64,000 nucleotides of DNA, taken from a virus. Position 1 is the stretch's first letter, and every line of letters starts with the position of its first letter. The notes beneath the pieces are model-generated. The model did not search any database and was not told the DNA's origin. It saw only the letters and a program-made list of their open reading frames with translations. A program made the translations under genes and the position numbers. The stretch lies in the IMG/VR virus record IMGVR_UViG_3300042889_002115, positions 1 to 64,000 of that record; one strand, given 5' to 3'. This document shows positions 1 to 7,652 of this stretch, piece by piece.

Positions 1-2
1 AC

Positions 3-740
3 CTGGCCTACTGGCACGCCAAACGCGGCCTCCGGTACGGTGAAAAGGATGCTCTAGCCGAAGTCAAAACCTGGATGGAACATCTGGCATTCTACTTGAC
101 CGAAGCGTCAGTTGAGCTGGCCCAAGAACGTGGCCGATGCGAAGGCAGTGATCACACACGTTATGGGCAAGGACAATTTCCTTGGGAACTACGTGCTCAG
201 GGTGTTAACGAACTTGCAGACTTTGCTCCAGAACTTGACTGGGAAAAATTACGCACAGAAATGAAAACGCATGGTGTACGCAATGCCACACAAATGGCAG
301 TGGCGCCTGTGGAATCCAGCTCAGTTGTGATCAACTCAACCAACGGTATTGAAATGCCCATGAGCTTGATTAGTGTCAAAGAAAGCAAAGCTGGCAGCTT
401 GACACAAGTGGTTCCAGAATATCACAAACTCAAGAACAAATATCAGTTGATGTGGGAACAAAGAGACTGCGATGGCTACCTAAAGACTGCAGCAGTTATC
501 GCTGCCTATGTGGACCAGAGCATCAGCACCAACACTTTTTACAATCCTGCACACTTTGCAGACCGCAAGGTACCCACTACCTTGATTGCTCGGAACTTGA
601 TGCAGTCACACTACTGGGGTCTGAAAACTTTTTACTACAGCCTGATCAACAAGACCGGCAGCAAGAATGTCACGGAAGATGCTCCGTTAGAAGTGATTGA
701 TTTTGACGAGCAAGAAGATTGTGAGGCATGCAAGCTCTAG
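3..740 (+). CDS. nrdA: Ribonucleoside-diphosphate reductase large subunit, C-terminal part (partial)
   Basis: C-terminal 245 residues of the class Ia ribonucleotide reductase alpha chain, which reduces ribonucleoside diphosphates to deoxy forms for phage DNA synthesis. The reading frame is open from the left edge, so the start lies outside the window. Recognisable are the barrel-end segment with DQSISTNTFYN and the extreme C-terminus CEACKL, the swinging redox cysteine pair that is re-reduced by glutaredoxin or thioredoxin; the spacing is CxxC rather than the wider pair of E. coli NrdA. The small subunit gene and a glutaredoxin lie 1.2 and 2.7 kb downstream on the same strand, consistent with one nucleotide-metabolism operon. 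Confident family assignment. Confidence 0.93.
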   Translation: MAYWHAKRGLRYGEKDALAEVKTWMEHLAFYLTEASVELAQERGRCEGSDHTRYGQGQFPWELRAQGVNELADFAPELDWEKLRTEMKTHGVRNATQMAVAPVESSSVVINSTNGIEMPMSLISVKESKAGSLTQVVPEYHKLKNKYQLMWEQRDCDGYLKTAAVIAAYVDQSISTNTFYNPAHFADRKVPTTLIARNLMQSHYWGLKTFYYSLINKTGSKNVTEDAPLEVIDFDEQEDCEACKL

Positions 741-751
741 CATGACATGGT

Positions 752-1261
752 ATGAAAATAAATGAACTGTTAGAAAGTGCAGATGACATAGAGTTGAAGG
801 CAAAAACTCTTGCTGTTGATGCACACAAGAACCAAAAATACGGTGTACACCCTTATGCCACCCATTTGGCGGATGTTGTTGCCCGTGTTAAAACAATTAC
901 ACAAGACCCAGAAATAATTGCTGCTGCTTGGTTGCATGATATAGTGGAAGATACAGATGTCACATTGGAACAAATCAAACAACAATTTGGTGATAATGTT
1001 GCCAATATAGTTTGGGCAGTAACAGGCCGCGGAGAGAACCGAAAAGAAAAAATGGCAAATGCCATTGCTAAGATTGCTCAAACTCCAGGAAGTGAATTGG
1101 TAAAGAGTGCAGACCGATTGAGCAATGTTTCTGCCAGTTTACCAAGTGGTTTAGCAAACAATCCAAAAAAACTTAAAATGTACCGAGATGAACACAAGGA
1201 TTTGAGTCCAGTCTTGGGTAACAATGCATTGGCCCTAGAGCTAGTGGATTTATTCAAATAA
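752..1261 (+). CDS. HD-domain (p)ppGpp hydrolase-like protein (small alarmone hydrolase type)
   Basis: 169-residue stand-alone HD-domain protein resembling the hydrolase domain of RelA/SpoT and Mesh1-type small alarmone hydrolases. Visible are KYGVHPYATHL near residues 29-39, the metal-binding HD pair at residues 62-63 in WLHDIVEDTDVT, including the Glu-Asp pair typical of active alarmone hydrolases, and the downstream KSADRLSN aspartate. No synthetase or regulatory domain is present. It sits 11 bp after nrdA and before an aldolase gene in the same direction. The inferred role is removal of (p)ppGpp or a related nucleotide during infection; another nucleotide pyrophosphohydrolase substrate is possible. 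Confidence 0.78.
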   Translation: MKINELLESADDIELKAKTLAVDAHKNQKYGVHPYATHLADVVARVKTITQDPEIIAAAWLHDIVEDTDVTLEQIKQQFGDNVANIVWAVTGRGENRKEKMANAIAKIAQTPGSELVKSADRLSNVSASLPSGLANNPKKLKMYRDEHKDLSPVLGNNALALELVDLFK

Positions 1262-1276
1262 GGAAAAGAAATCGTA

Positions 1277-1900
1277 ATGTTAGAAACCATTTGTGATGTG
1301 ATGTTGGATGCGTATAAACGCAATTGGATTACCAGTCGTGATGGCAATGTGAGTATTCGTCACCACGACCGTGACCATTTTTATATCACACCTAGTGGTG
1401 TGCGTAAGCAAACACTACAGCCGGACCAGTTCAAGAAGATTCGTATTGTTGGCAGTATGTTGTGGGAAGAGCAGCCATACACTGATATCAGTGCCAATCT
1501 CGAACCGTCGGGCGAACTGCCCCTACACCTTGGACTACAACGAAAAATGGGTCAGCACCGCGATGAAGTGCGAGTAGTAGTTCACTTACATCCCACCTAC
1601 TGTATAGCGGCCATGCATGCTGGTATTGATTTGAGTACAGTGAGTGCGGCATTTCCAGAATTGAATCGCTACACTCGAGTGGCACCCAATGTGGGTGATG
1701 TGGCTCCCATTAGCCAAGAGCTTGCAGACCAGTGCCACACTATGTTACAATTAGACAATGAAGGAAATATTGCCTACGACATTGTGGGCATCAAAGGACA
1801 CGGTGTTGTGGCCATTGACACAACACCGTGGCGTGCTTACGAGCACATAGAAAGACTAGAACACATTTGCAAGATAGTGCTTGCTTCAGGAAAATATTAA
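1277..1900 (+). CDS. Class II aldolase/adducin family protein
   Basis: 207-residue single-domain protein of the FucA/AraD class II aldolase family. Support: the N-terminal SRDGNVSIR phosphate-binding-like turn (residues 20-28), the EPSGELPLH segment with the candidate catalytic Glu (about residue 80), the zinc-ligand pair in VVHLHPTYC (His103, His105), and the third-histidine region GIKGHGVVA near residue 175. These enzymes cleave or epimerise sugar phosphates through a metal-stabilised enediolate; the actual substrate is not readable. It lies between the HD protein and nrdB, ending just before nrdB. Such genes are occasional metabolic genes in phages. Confidence 0.8.
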   Translation: MLETICDVMLDAYKRNWITSRDGNVSIRHHDRDHFYITPSGVRKQTLQPDQFKKIRIVGSMLWEEQPYTDISANLEPSGELPLHLGLQRKMGQHRDEVRVVVHLHPTYCIAAMHAGIDLSTVSAAFPELNRYTRVAPNVGDVAPISQELADQCHTMLQLDNEGNIAYDIVGIKGHGVVAIDTTPWRAYEHIERLEHICKIVLASGKY

Positions 1901-1901
1901 A

Positions 1902-3002
1902 ATGTCAAAACAACAATACAATTTAACAACAAAGACAGACTACCTTAATCGCAAGATGTTTCTGGATCCAGCGGGTCCTGTCACAATCCAACGCTTTGAA
2001 GAAGTCAAATACAAAAAGATTGCAGACTACGAAGCCACAGCACGTGGATTCTTTTGGCAACCCGAAGAAGTCAGCTTGACCAAAGATTCAAATGACTTCA
2101 AGGATGCCAGCGAAACAGTGAAACATATCTTTACCAGTAACCTGTTGCGCCAAACAGCGCTAGACAGCCTGCAAGGTCGTGGACCCAGTCAGATCTTTAT
2201 GCCTGTAGTATCATTGCCAGAACTAGAAGCCTTGATCTACAACTGGACATTCTTTGAAACCAACATTCACTCAAAGAGTTACAGCCACATCATTCGCAAC
2301 ATCTACAACGTGCCCAAGGATGTGTTCAACACCATTCACGACACACAACAGATCATTGACATGGCATCAAGTGTGGGCCGGTACTATGATGACCTGCACA
2401 GAATCAACTGTGCCAAAGAACTGGGACAGTCTGTGGAAGAAACAGAACATGTGAGAGCAATCTACATGGCCTTGCATGCCAGCTATGCACTGGAAGCCTT
2501 CCGCTTTATGGTCAGCTTTGCCACAAGCCTGGCCATGGTGGAGAACAAGATCTTCATGGGCAATGGTAACATCATCAGCTTGATTCTTCAAGACGAGATT
2601 CTGCACAAAGAATGGACTGGTTACATTATCAATCAGGTGGTCAAAGAAGATCCACGCTTTGCTGCTGCCAAGGTCGAGTGCGAAGCCGAAGTGTATGCAC
2701 TGTACCTGGATGTGATACGTGAAGAAAAGGGCTGGGCAGACTACCTGTTCAACAAGGGACCTGTGATTGGACTCAATGCCAACATTCTCAAAGACTTTGT
2801 GGACTACACAGCCGTGGCTGCACTCAAGGAAATTGGTATCAAGTATCTGGAACCTGCACCCCGTAGCACACCTATTCCTTGGTTCAACAAGCACGTCAAC
2901 ACCAGCAACAAACAAACTGCACTGCAAGAGTCTGAAAGCACTAACTATGTTATCGGAGTCATGAGTGATCAACTAGACTACGATGCACTACCGGAACTAT
3001 AA
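1902..3002 (+). CDS. nrdB: Ribonucleoside-diphosphate reductase small subunit
   Basis: 366-residue class Ia R2 subunit that houses the di-iron centre and tyrosyl radical. Landmarks: LDSLQGRGP, PELEALIYNWTFFETNIH followed by SKSYSHIIRN with the radical Tyr, EAFRFMVSF, and DEILHKEW carrying late metal ligands. The ATG at 1902 is preferred over an in-frame TTG at 1881 because AGGA lies 9 bp upstream and the protein then begins as MSKQQYN. Compared with E. coli NrdB there is one extra residue (Asn) between the helix Glu and His ligands (Glu-Thr-Asn-Ile-His instead of Glu-x-x-His). The C-terminus ends in an acidic/hydrophobic tail as needed for docking on NrdA. Confidence 0.94.
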   Translation: MSKQQYNLTTKTDYLNRKMFLDPAGPVTIQRFEEVKYKKIADYEATARGFFWQPEEVSLTKDSNDFKDASETVKHIFTSNLLRQTALDSLQGRGPSQIFMPVVSLPELEALIYNWTFFETNIHSKSYSHIIRNIYNVPKDVFNTIHDTQQIIDMASSVGRYYDDLHRINCAKELGQSVEETEHVRAIYMALHASYALEAFRFMVSFATSLAMVENKIFMGNGNIISLILQDEILHKEWTGYIINQVVKEDPRFAAAKVECEAEVYALYLDVIREEKGWADYLFNKGPVIGLNANILKDFVDYTAVAALKEIGIKYLEPAPRSTPIPWFNKHVNTSNKQTALQESESTNYVIGVMSDQLDYDALPEL

Positions 3003-3004
3003 AA

Positions 3005-3451
3005 ATGAATGATGATATTAAACAATCTATTGCAGCAACTGCACCACGAGTAGATGATACTTGGTTTGATACCGGCGGTTTTCAAACCTACAAACACCCT
3101 ACTGCCATCAGCTACGAAACTGCCACAGACAATGGTACGGTAGACACTCTTGAAGGTCCAGTCAAGTACACTGTTGGACACAAGATTATTACTGGTCCCA
3201 AGGGAGAAAAGTATCCTGTAAGTCCCATCAAGTTTGCTGCATACTACGACGACAATGGTGATGGCACAGCAATACCCAAAAAGATCATGAAGATTGCTCG
3301 ACTGGCTGACCATGATGGTGTTGTCCGAGCCAGCTGGGGAGATTTAAACTATACCAAGGGCAATGATTATATTGTCAAGCACGGCCCTGGTGATTACGGT
3401 GTTGTCAAATCAGACATCTTTGCCAAAACGTACAACACATCACAACTATAA
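3005..3451 (+). CDS. PGDYG-motif protein of unknown function
   Basis: 148-residue soluble protein starting 2 bp after the nrdB stop. It contains the signature HGPGDYGVVKSDIFAKTY near residues 127-144, typical of the small PGDYG domain found in phage and bacterial proteins of unknown function. The middle part (GHKIITGPKGEKYPVSPIKF) looks like a beta-rich fold. No catalytic residues can be named. It is flanked by nrdB and glutaredoxin on the same strand, so a link to nucleotide metabolism is possible but only by position. Confidence 0.72.
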   Translation: MNDDIKQSIAATAPRVDDTWFDTGGFQTYKHPTAISYETATDNGTVDTLEGPVKYTVGHKIITGPKGEKYPVSPIKFAAYYDDNGDGTAIPKKIMKIARLADHDGVVRASWGDLNYTKGNDYIVKHGPGDYGVVKSDIFAKTYNTSQL

Positions 3452-3460
3452 GGAAAACAC

Positions 3461-3682
3461 ATGAAAGCAATAGTATGGTCAAAAGATTTCTGTTCTTTCT
3501 GCACTCAAGCAAAGGCACTACTGGAATCTCAAGGAATTGAATATGAAGAACGCAACGTGAGCCGGGATTGGACACGTGAACAACTACTAGAAGCAGTACC
3601 AACAGCTCGAACACTACCACAGATATTCTTGGATCAAGAACTAGTGGGTGGATTTACAGAACTCAGAAAGAAACTAGCATAA
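3461..3682 (+). CDS. Glutaredoxin
   Basis: 73-residue glutaredoxin. The dithiol active site is CSFC at residues 11-14, followed by the TLPQIFLD cis-proline loop and the GGFTEL glutathione-binding turn. It would serve as electron donor to the ribonucleotide reductase encoded just upstream, like T4 NrdC. An AAGGAAAA ribosome site precedes the ATG, and the stop overlaps the next start (TAATG). Length is typical of phage glutaredoxins. Confidence 0.93.
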   Translation: MKAIVWSKDFCSFCTQAKALLESQGIEYEERNVSRDWTREQLLEAVPTARTLPQIFLDQELVGGFTELRKKLA

Positions 3683-3987
3683 TGAATATTGAAAAAACAC
3701 TGGGACAGGTTTGCACATTTAAACTCAATTCGGGAGAAGAACTGATTGCAAGAGTAGAACTGATTGAATACAATTTTATCACAGTAAGTGAGCCAGTTAG
3801 CGTAGCACCAGGACCACAAGGGCTGGGTCTTGTGCCCAGTGTGTTTACCGCAGAACGCAAGGCTTCGGTCACAATAAATATTAATAATGTTGCAATCTAT
3901 GCACTCACTGACCAAGAAGTCAAAATGAAGTATATCGAAGCAACCACTGGCATCAAGGTGCCAGAAAAGAAATTGATACTAGGATAA
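3682..3987 (+). CDS. Sm/Lsm-like phage protein
   Basis: 101-residue protein. The opening TLGQVCTFKLNSGEELIARV followed by a beta-rich segment resembles an Sm1-type motif (strand, SGEE turn, strand), as in Sm/Lsm/Hfq-like small phage proteins. A GPQGLGLVPS loop and a NINNVAIYAL strand fit the second half of an Sm fold. If the fold is right it may form an RNA-binding ring; this is inference from pattern only. Its ATG overlaps the glutaredoxin stop, so the two are translationally coupled. Confidence 0.55.
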   Translation: MNIEKTLGQVCTFKLNSGEELIARVELIEYNFITVSEPVSVAPGPQGLGLVPSVFTAERKASVTININNVAIYALTDQEVKMKYIEATTGIKVPEKKLILG

Positions 3988-3988
3988 C

Positions 3989-4276
3989 ATGCCAGCAGTA
4001 CAACGACAGGGAGATGCAAACTCAGCAGGAGGAGTAGCCGCAAGTGGCGTGGCTTCTGTGCGAGTCAATGGTCGGCCTGTGGTTGTGCCTGGTATTTCTG
4101 TAACACCTCATCCATGTTGTGGTCAAAAAGGATGTGCCAAACACTGTTCAGCAACTACCAATGGTGGTTCAGCAACTGTAAAAGCCGGCGGCAAACCCAT
4201 CATAAGAACTTCAGCTGACGTAGACACTTGTGGTCACGCTCGATCAGGCGGCAGCCCCAACGTTAGGGTAGCATAA
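3989..4276 (+). CDS. PAAR-domain spike-tip protein
   Basis: 95-residue PAAR protein, the sharpened tip that caps the central spike of contractile phage tails and type VI secretion systems. Support: starts MPAVQRQGDANSAGG, alanine/glycine-rich turns, SVRVNGRPVVVPG and a cysteine/histidine cluster (HPCCGQKGCAKHC, then CGHARSGG) suited to bind one metal at the apex. Found next to two proteins that look like virion components, it marks this stretch as late/baseplate genes. Phage PAAR proteins of this length are common (T4 gp5.4 type). Confidence 0.9.
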   Translation: MPAVQRQGDANSAGGVAASGVASVRVNGRPVVVPGISVTPHPCCGQKGCAKHCSATTNGGSATVKAGGKPIIRTSADVDTCGHARSGGSPNVRVA

Positions 4277-5400
4277 TGACCCAGGGCTTATTAACACCAT
4301 TGCAACTCACAAGCGGTGCAGGCCTGTTACAAAACACTGGAATAGCACTCAACAGTGTGTTTTCAGGAGCAGTGCAACAATATGAAGCTATTGCACCTAT
4401 TGCCAATCTGTTGGCCACTTTGAGCCTGGCTAGTACTGCTGGCCTGGCCAATGCTACTATTCTGAGTTTGCAAACTCTAGGAAATTCAGTATGTCCCGCA
4501 TTGGGTGACAGTATCCCTGCTGCGTCAGCTAACACTGCACCATTTCCTGTGGGCAACAGCCTGGGGTTTCTGGGATTTCTAGAAACTGTGGGCAACACAC
4601 AACTAGGCTCAGGCGATGTGGGAAAATTTGCACAGGCGTTTTCAGCAGCACAAGGATATGTGGGGCAAGTTAATTTGTTCATTACCAGTGCGGCCAATGC
4701 TAACGAATATCTTGGCCCGACATTTACCAACCTTGACGACATGATCACCGGCGATCTCACCAGGGTGTCGCTGGCGTTGCCTGCACTGGGAGCAGATCTT
4801 GAAAAGCTAGGCAACTTGTTGGTGCTTTCTAATATTCAAAATCTAGGTGAACCTGCTGCACTATTGCAACAATTAAGCAAGGTAGGCAATATGGGCAACA
4901 ACACACTACCGTGTGTGCAAGCTGCCCTGGAAATGTCTGGACTTGACTCCGTAGAAATCACAGGCCTAATCAGCAACAATAGACAAAGTTTGTTTAATCC
5001 CAATGGATTGACTACCAATCAATTTGATCGTCTACAACAACGAGCATACCAGGGTATGAACATGGTAGCAGGAGACTGCTTGGCTGATGTATTGGCCATC
5101 TTGGATGTGACCACTCCCGGAATTACTGTTATGACAGATCTGTTGGATCCGGCCAAAATATTGCCCACAAGTTACCCCACCTTGAAGTTTGAAGACCAGT
5201 TGATTTACGCACCCGACGGAGCAGTAAATTCAGGAATATCCAACACACTAAATGCAACCACAGCCACAGGCTGTGACGAACTGGGCAAAATTATACCTCC
5301 GTCCCAGGCAGTGGCCAACAAGGCCTTGCAGTATCAACTGCAGCAGGTCAGCGGTATTCAAAATCTAACATTGCCACAGTTGGCAGCCATACTGGTATGA
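4276..5400 (+). CDS. Probable virion (baseplate-associated) protein
   Basis: 374-residue protein whose ATG overlaps the PAAR stop. It is rich in Ala, Asn, Leu and Gly with few charged residues, and shows long helical stretches (QQYEAIAPIANLLATLSL) and repeated Asn-Leu-Gly turns. No catalytic motif is seen. The composition and its coupling to the PAAR gene suggest a structural protein of the tail or baseplate. It overlaps the next gene by 4 bp (ATGA). I do not recognise a named family. Confidence 0.7.
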   Translation: MTQGLLTPLQLTSGAGLLQNTGIALNSVFSGAVQQYEAIAPIANLLATLSLASTAGLANATILSLQTLGNSVCPALGDSIPAASANTAPFPVGNSLGFLGFLETVGNTQLGSGDVGKFAQAFSAAQGYVGQVNLFITSAANANEYLGPTFTNLDDMITGDLTRVSLALPALGADLEKLGNLLVLSNIQNLGEPAALLQQLSKVGNMGNNTLPCVQAALEMSGLDSVEITGLISNNRQSLFNPNGLTTNQFDRLQQRAYQGMNMVAGDCLADVLAILDVTTPGITVMTDLLDPAKILPTSYPTLKFEDQLIYAPDGAVNSGISNTLNATTATGCDELGKIIPPSQAVANKALQYQLQQVSGIQNLTLPQLAAILV

Positions 5401-6203
5401 CCATAGAAACTCTAAAAAATTTGCCCCTGGTTGAGGCTCAAACTCAACCTATTACTGATGCAGTAAAAAACTTCTACGCCAACACATTTGCCGGCGGCTC
5501 AGGACCTGATGGCACATACCTGATCACTGACTTTTTTGGCACAGCAGCTGGAATTCCTGCTGTGGATGTACTGCCTCAGGCCAACGCTATCTTGGCTGCA
5601 AGAGTTGCAGACGGAACACTTGCTGCTTTAAACGCAGTGTATGCCAACATGCTGGGCACAGTCAACGGCACATTTGGCGATCCTGTGTTGGGCCCAGTGG
5701 TTATCCCGTCAGGCCCGGGTACCGGAGCATATGCCGATGCCGAAGCAGCCATGGCCATACTGATTCCATTAGCAGAGTCAGCTATTGTTACTGCAGCCGC
5801 AGCCATGGGAAGCGATACTGCAACTCTGAACAGTGCATTCACCAGCATGGCTGAACAGGCCACTTCGGAAGTGGTCAATCAAGGCAAAGCTGCTATCAAT
5901 TTGAGTGATCTCACAGCAGGTGATCAGACCAGTGTGATGGCCCTGATAACCAATTTTACTAGTCTGGGTACAGACGTTGCAGTGGGACAGGCTGCCCAGT
6001 TTTTTGAAGACATTGTGGACATCAATAGTACCACTGGCCAGGCCATCATTGGAGCCATGCGAGAAGGCCGCAATCAAGTGCAACTGGCCGAAACAGGCAT
6101 CAACGGCTATGACATTGTGCCTGACCAACCAGAAACTCCACCACCTGTGGCACCATTGCTGGGCAGCAGTTACACAGTGGCCGAAGCCGAATCGGCCAGT
6201 TGA
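5397..6203 (+). CDS. Probable virion protein, companion of the preceding gene
   Basis: 268-residue Ala/Thr/Val-rich protein, translationally coupled (ATGA) to the upstream virion-like gene. It has predicted helical repeats in the middle (AEAAMAILIPLAESAIVTAA) and a proline-rich tail (PETPPPVAP). The C-terminal part contains MREGRNQVQLAETGINGYDIVPDQP, which looks like a docking segment. No enzyme motif. Last gene of the nrdA-to-PAAR transcription unit, since strong promoters for the next genes begin inside its stop codon. Confidence 0.68.
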   Translation: MTIETLKNLPLVEAQTQPITDAVKNFYANTFAGGSGPDGTYLITDFFGTAAGIPAVDVLPQANAILAARVADGTLAALNAVYANMLGTVNGTFGDPVLGPVVIPSGPGTGAYADAEAAMAILIPLAESAIVTAAAAMGSDTATLNSAFTSMAEQATSEVVNQGKAAINLSDLTAGDQTSVMALITNFTSLGTDVAVGQAAQFFEDIVDINSTTGQAIIGAMREGRNQVQLAETGINGYDIVPDQPETPPPVAPLLGSSYTVAEAESAS

Positions 6204-6228
6204 CCAAAATTGCCTGGTGTTGTATAAT
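6200..6228 (+). promoter_or_regulatory. Sigma70-type promoter
   Basis: TTGACC (6200-6205), 17-bp spacer, perfect TATAAT (6223-6228). It overlaps the stop of the preceding gene. The 130-bp gap up to 6359 holds this promoter and a second one, with a T-rich stretch at 6286-6296 in between; no gene is seen there. Confidence 0.8.
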
Positions 6229-6299
6229 TAAACATACAACAACCATGTGACAACGTATGCTGAATTAAGCCGTACTTGGCTAGCTTGATTTTTTGCAAT

Positions 6300-6328
6300 T
6301 TGACCTAAATTAACACTTGTGCTATAAT
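6300..6328 (+). promoter_or_regulatory. Sigma70-type promoter with conserved leader
   Basis: TTGACC (6300-6305), 17 bp, TATAAT (6323-6328), followed by the leader TAACACTTAAACAGCAACAA that recurs at several loci in this window, then a ribosome site AAGGAA before the ATG at 6359. Confidence 0.88.
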
Positions 6329-6358
6329 TAACACTTAAACAGCAACAAGGAACACTGC

Positions 6359-6598
6359 ATGACAGTACAAGAACTCATCAATTCCCTGCAATTATTGGAC
6401 CCTACTGCCGAAGTACACTTTAGTTATAACTATGGTGACCACTGGCAGACGCAGGTTGCGCCCACTGTGGACCGCGTGGATCTGGCCTTGATCAAGTACA
6501 GTGAGTATCACCGTATGAACAAACTCCTAGACGAAGATGACATGTACGAAGATGAGGGTGACTACGAAGGCACACGCCGTGTGGTGGTGCTTGGTTGA
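6359..6598 (+). CDS. Small acidic phage protein, function unknown
   Basis: 79-residue protein beginning MTVQELINSLQLLDPTAEV, a helix-then-strand opening seen in many small phage proteins, then an aromatic segment SYNYGDHWQTQV and an acidic stretch DEDDMYEDEGDYEG. It ends with a hydrophobic VVVLG. No family recognised. It has its own strong promoter and conserved leader, so it is probably made early and in quantity. The next promoter overlaps its stop codon. Confidence 0.78.
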   Translation: MTVQELINSLQLLDPTAEVHFSYNYGDHWQTQVAPTVDRVDLALIKYSEYHRMNKLLDEDDMYEDEGDYEGTRRVVVLG

Positions 6599-6623
6599 CC
6601 TTTATTCACCGAAATGCTATAAT
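6595..6623 (+). promoter_or_regulatory. Sigma70-type promoter with conserved leader
   Basis: TTGACC (6595-6600), 17 bp, TATAAT (6618-6623), then the conserved leader ending in AACAAGGAG. The whole stretch to 6650 is almost identical to the copy at 50052-50107. Confidence 0.9.
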
Positions 6624-6653
6624 TAACACTTAAACAGCAACAAGGAGCCCCGG

Positions 6654-6935
6654 ATGCCCACAGCAACTTACCAAGCACTTACTGAGCAAGAAAAACGCCA
6701 AGTTGGCATGTATGGTGTAACCGAAAAAGGCATGCGTGAAGCTGTAGAGTCCAGCATGACTTTCCGTTCTAGTGGTCCTGCTATGATGGCGGCCGGCCTG
6801 TTGAGCGATTGCCAAGAGATGATGGCTTACGGTCCCTATGACTCAGACACGCTGGCCAACATCCAGGAAGATCAGCGTCAAATACTGAATCGTGCCAAGT
6901 GGATCCTGTTTGAATATCTTTCATCCAAAGCCTAA
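6654..6935 (+). CDS. Small helical phage protein, function unknown
   Basis: 93-residue protein, mostly helical by eye: TEQEKRQVGMYGVTEKGM, then a Gly/Ala/Met-rich hinge (SSGPAMMAAGLLSDCQEMM) and a C-terminal amphipathic helix with NRAKWILFEYLSSK. No signature motif. Expressed from the promoter at 6595 with ribosome site AAGGAG. Followed after 12 bp by a tiny membrane peptide gene. Confidence 0.8.
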   Translation: MPTATYQALTEQEKRQVGMYGVTEKGMREAVESSMTFRSSGPAMMAAGLLSDCQEMMAYGPYDSDTLANIQEDQRQILNRAKWILFEYLSSKA

Positions 6936-6947
6936 TAGGAGAATAAC

Positions 6948-7034
6948 ATGATGCGACAATTGCTAATTGACCTTGCTCACGCCACTGTGGTATATGCAGT
7001 GCCCTTGACACTATACTGGACCTTGATAGGCTAA
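6948..7034 (+). CDS. 28-residue putative membrane peptide
   Basis: Very short reading frame with a good ribosome site (TAGGAG, 8 bp before the ATG). The product begins MMRQLLIDLAHATVV and ends in LTLYWTLIG; almost all of it is hydrophobic and could form one membrane helix. It fits snugly between two genes of the same operon, which supports it being real. Function unknown. Confidence 0.5.
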   Translation: MMRQLLIDLAHATVVYAVPLTLYWTLIG

Positions 7035-7044
7035 GGAGATTGTT

Positions 7045-7290
7045 TTGAACGACAAAAAAATTGATTTTAGTTGCTTGGGCTTTGACCGCTATCAAAGCAT
7101 TGACCTTCAAATTCTTATGAGTCTGCAAAATCATAAGGACATCTGTGAATGGGCCAAGGCAGTGGGCGAAGATGATGTGCGTTACGGACTCGGATTGCTG
7201 GAACAGGCCGCCTTGGCTGAACTAGATCGCGACACTGAAAATATGAAACAGTTTCCTGAAGCAATGGCTGCAATTAGAAAGGTAATGTAA
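7045..7290 (+). CDS. Small phage protein, function unknown (TTG start)
   Basis: 81-residue protein. The start is a TTG preceded by a strong AAGGAG ribosome site 8 bp upstream; no ATG fits. Helical, with a central CEWAKAVGEDDVRYGLGLL and a C-terminal helix ending AMAAIRKVM. The stop overlaps the next ATG (TAATG), indicating translational coupling. No family recognised. Confidence 0.75.
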   Translation: MNDKKIDFSCLGFDRYQSIDLQILMSLQNHKDICEWAKAVGEDDVRYGLGLLEQAALAELDRDTENMKQFPEAMAAIRKVM

Positions 7291-7640
7291 TGGGACTGGA
7301 CATGTACGCCTATGTTGCCGCCAAAGCAGGTCAAGAGGCCACTGCTCGTGAACTGGCCTACTGGCGCAAGCATCCTAATCTGCATGGCTGGATGGAACAA
7401 CTTGCCAAATCTAAAAATGTTGAGTACGGCTCATTTAATGGCGTTGAACTAGAACTGACCTGGGCAGACATTGATGCACTGGAGCAGGCAGTGACGCATA
7501 AGCAATTGCCGGGCACTGGCGGTTTCTTTTTTGGGCGTGATGCTGATGAACACTATCAAGAAAGTGACCTAGCGTTTGTCAAGGCTGCGCGAGCAGAATT
7601 GTTTCTGGGCTTGCGAGTGTTTTATAATAGCTCGTGGTAA
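7290..7640 (+). CDS. Conserved phage protein of the MGLDMY type
   Basis: 116-residue protein opening MGLDMYAYVAAKAG, a start shared by a widespread family of small phage and bacterial proteins without known function. It continues YWRKHPNLHGWMEQL and has a glycine-rich FFFGRDADEHYQESD segment with conserved aromatic and acidic residues. The His/Asp/Glu residues could bind a metal, but this is a guess. Translationally coupled to the upstream gene and followed by DNA ligase. Confidence 0.8.
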   Translation: MGLDMYAYVAAKAGQEATARELAYWRKHPNLHGWMEQLAKSKNVEYGSFNGVELELTWADIDALEQAVTHKQLPGTGGFFFGRDADEHYQESDLAFVKAARAELFLGLRVFYNSSW

Positions 7641-7652
7641 AAGATTAAATAT

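Noticed and set aside
6229-6299. Terminator between the two promoters before 6359
   Set aside because: Only a four-pair AGCC/GGCT stem before the T run; not convincing.
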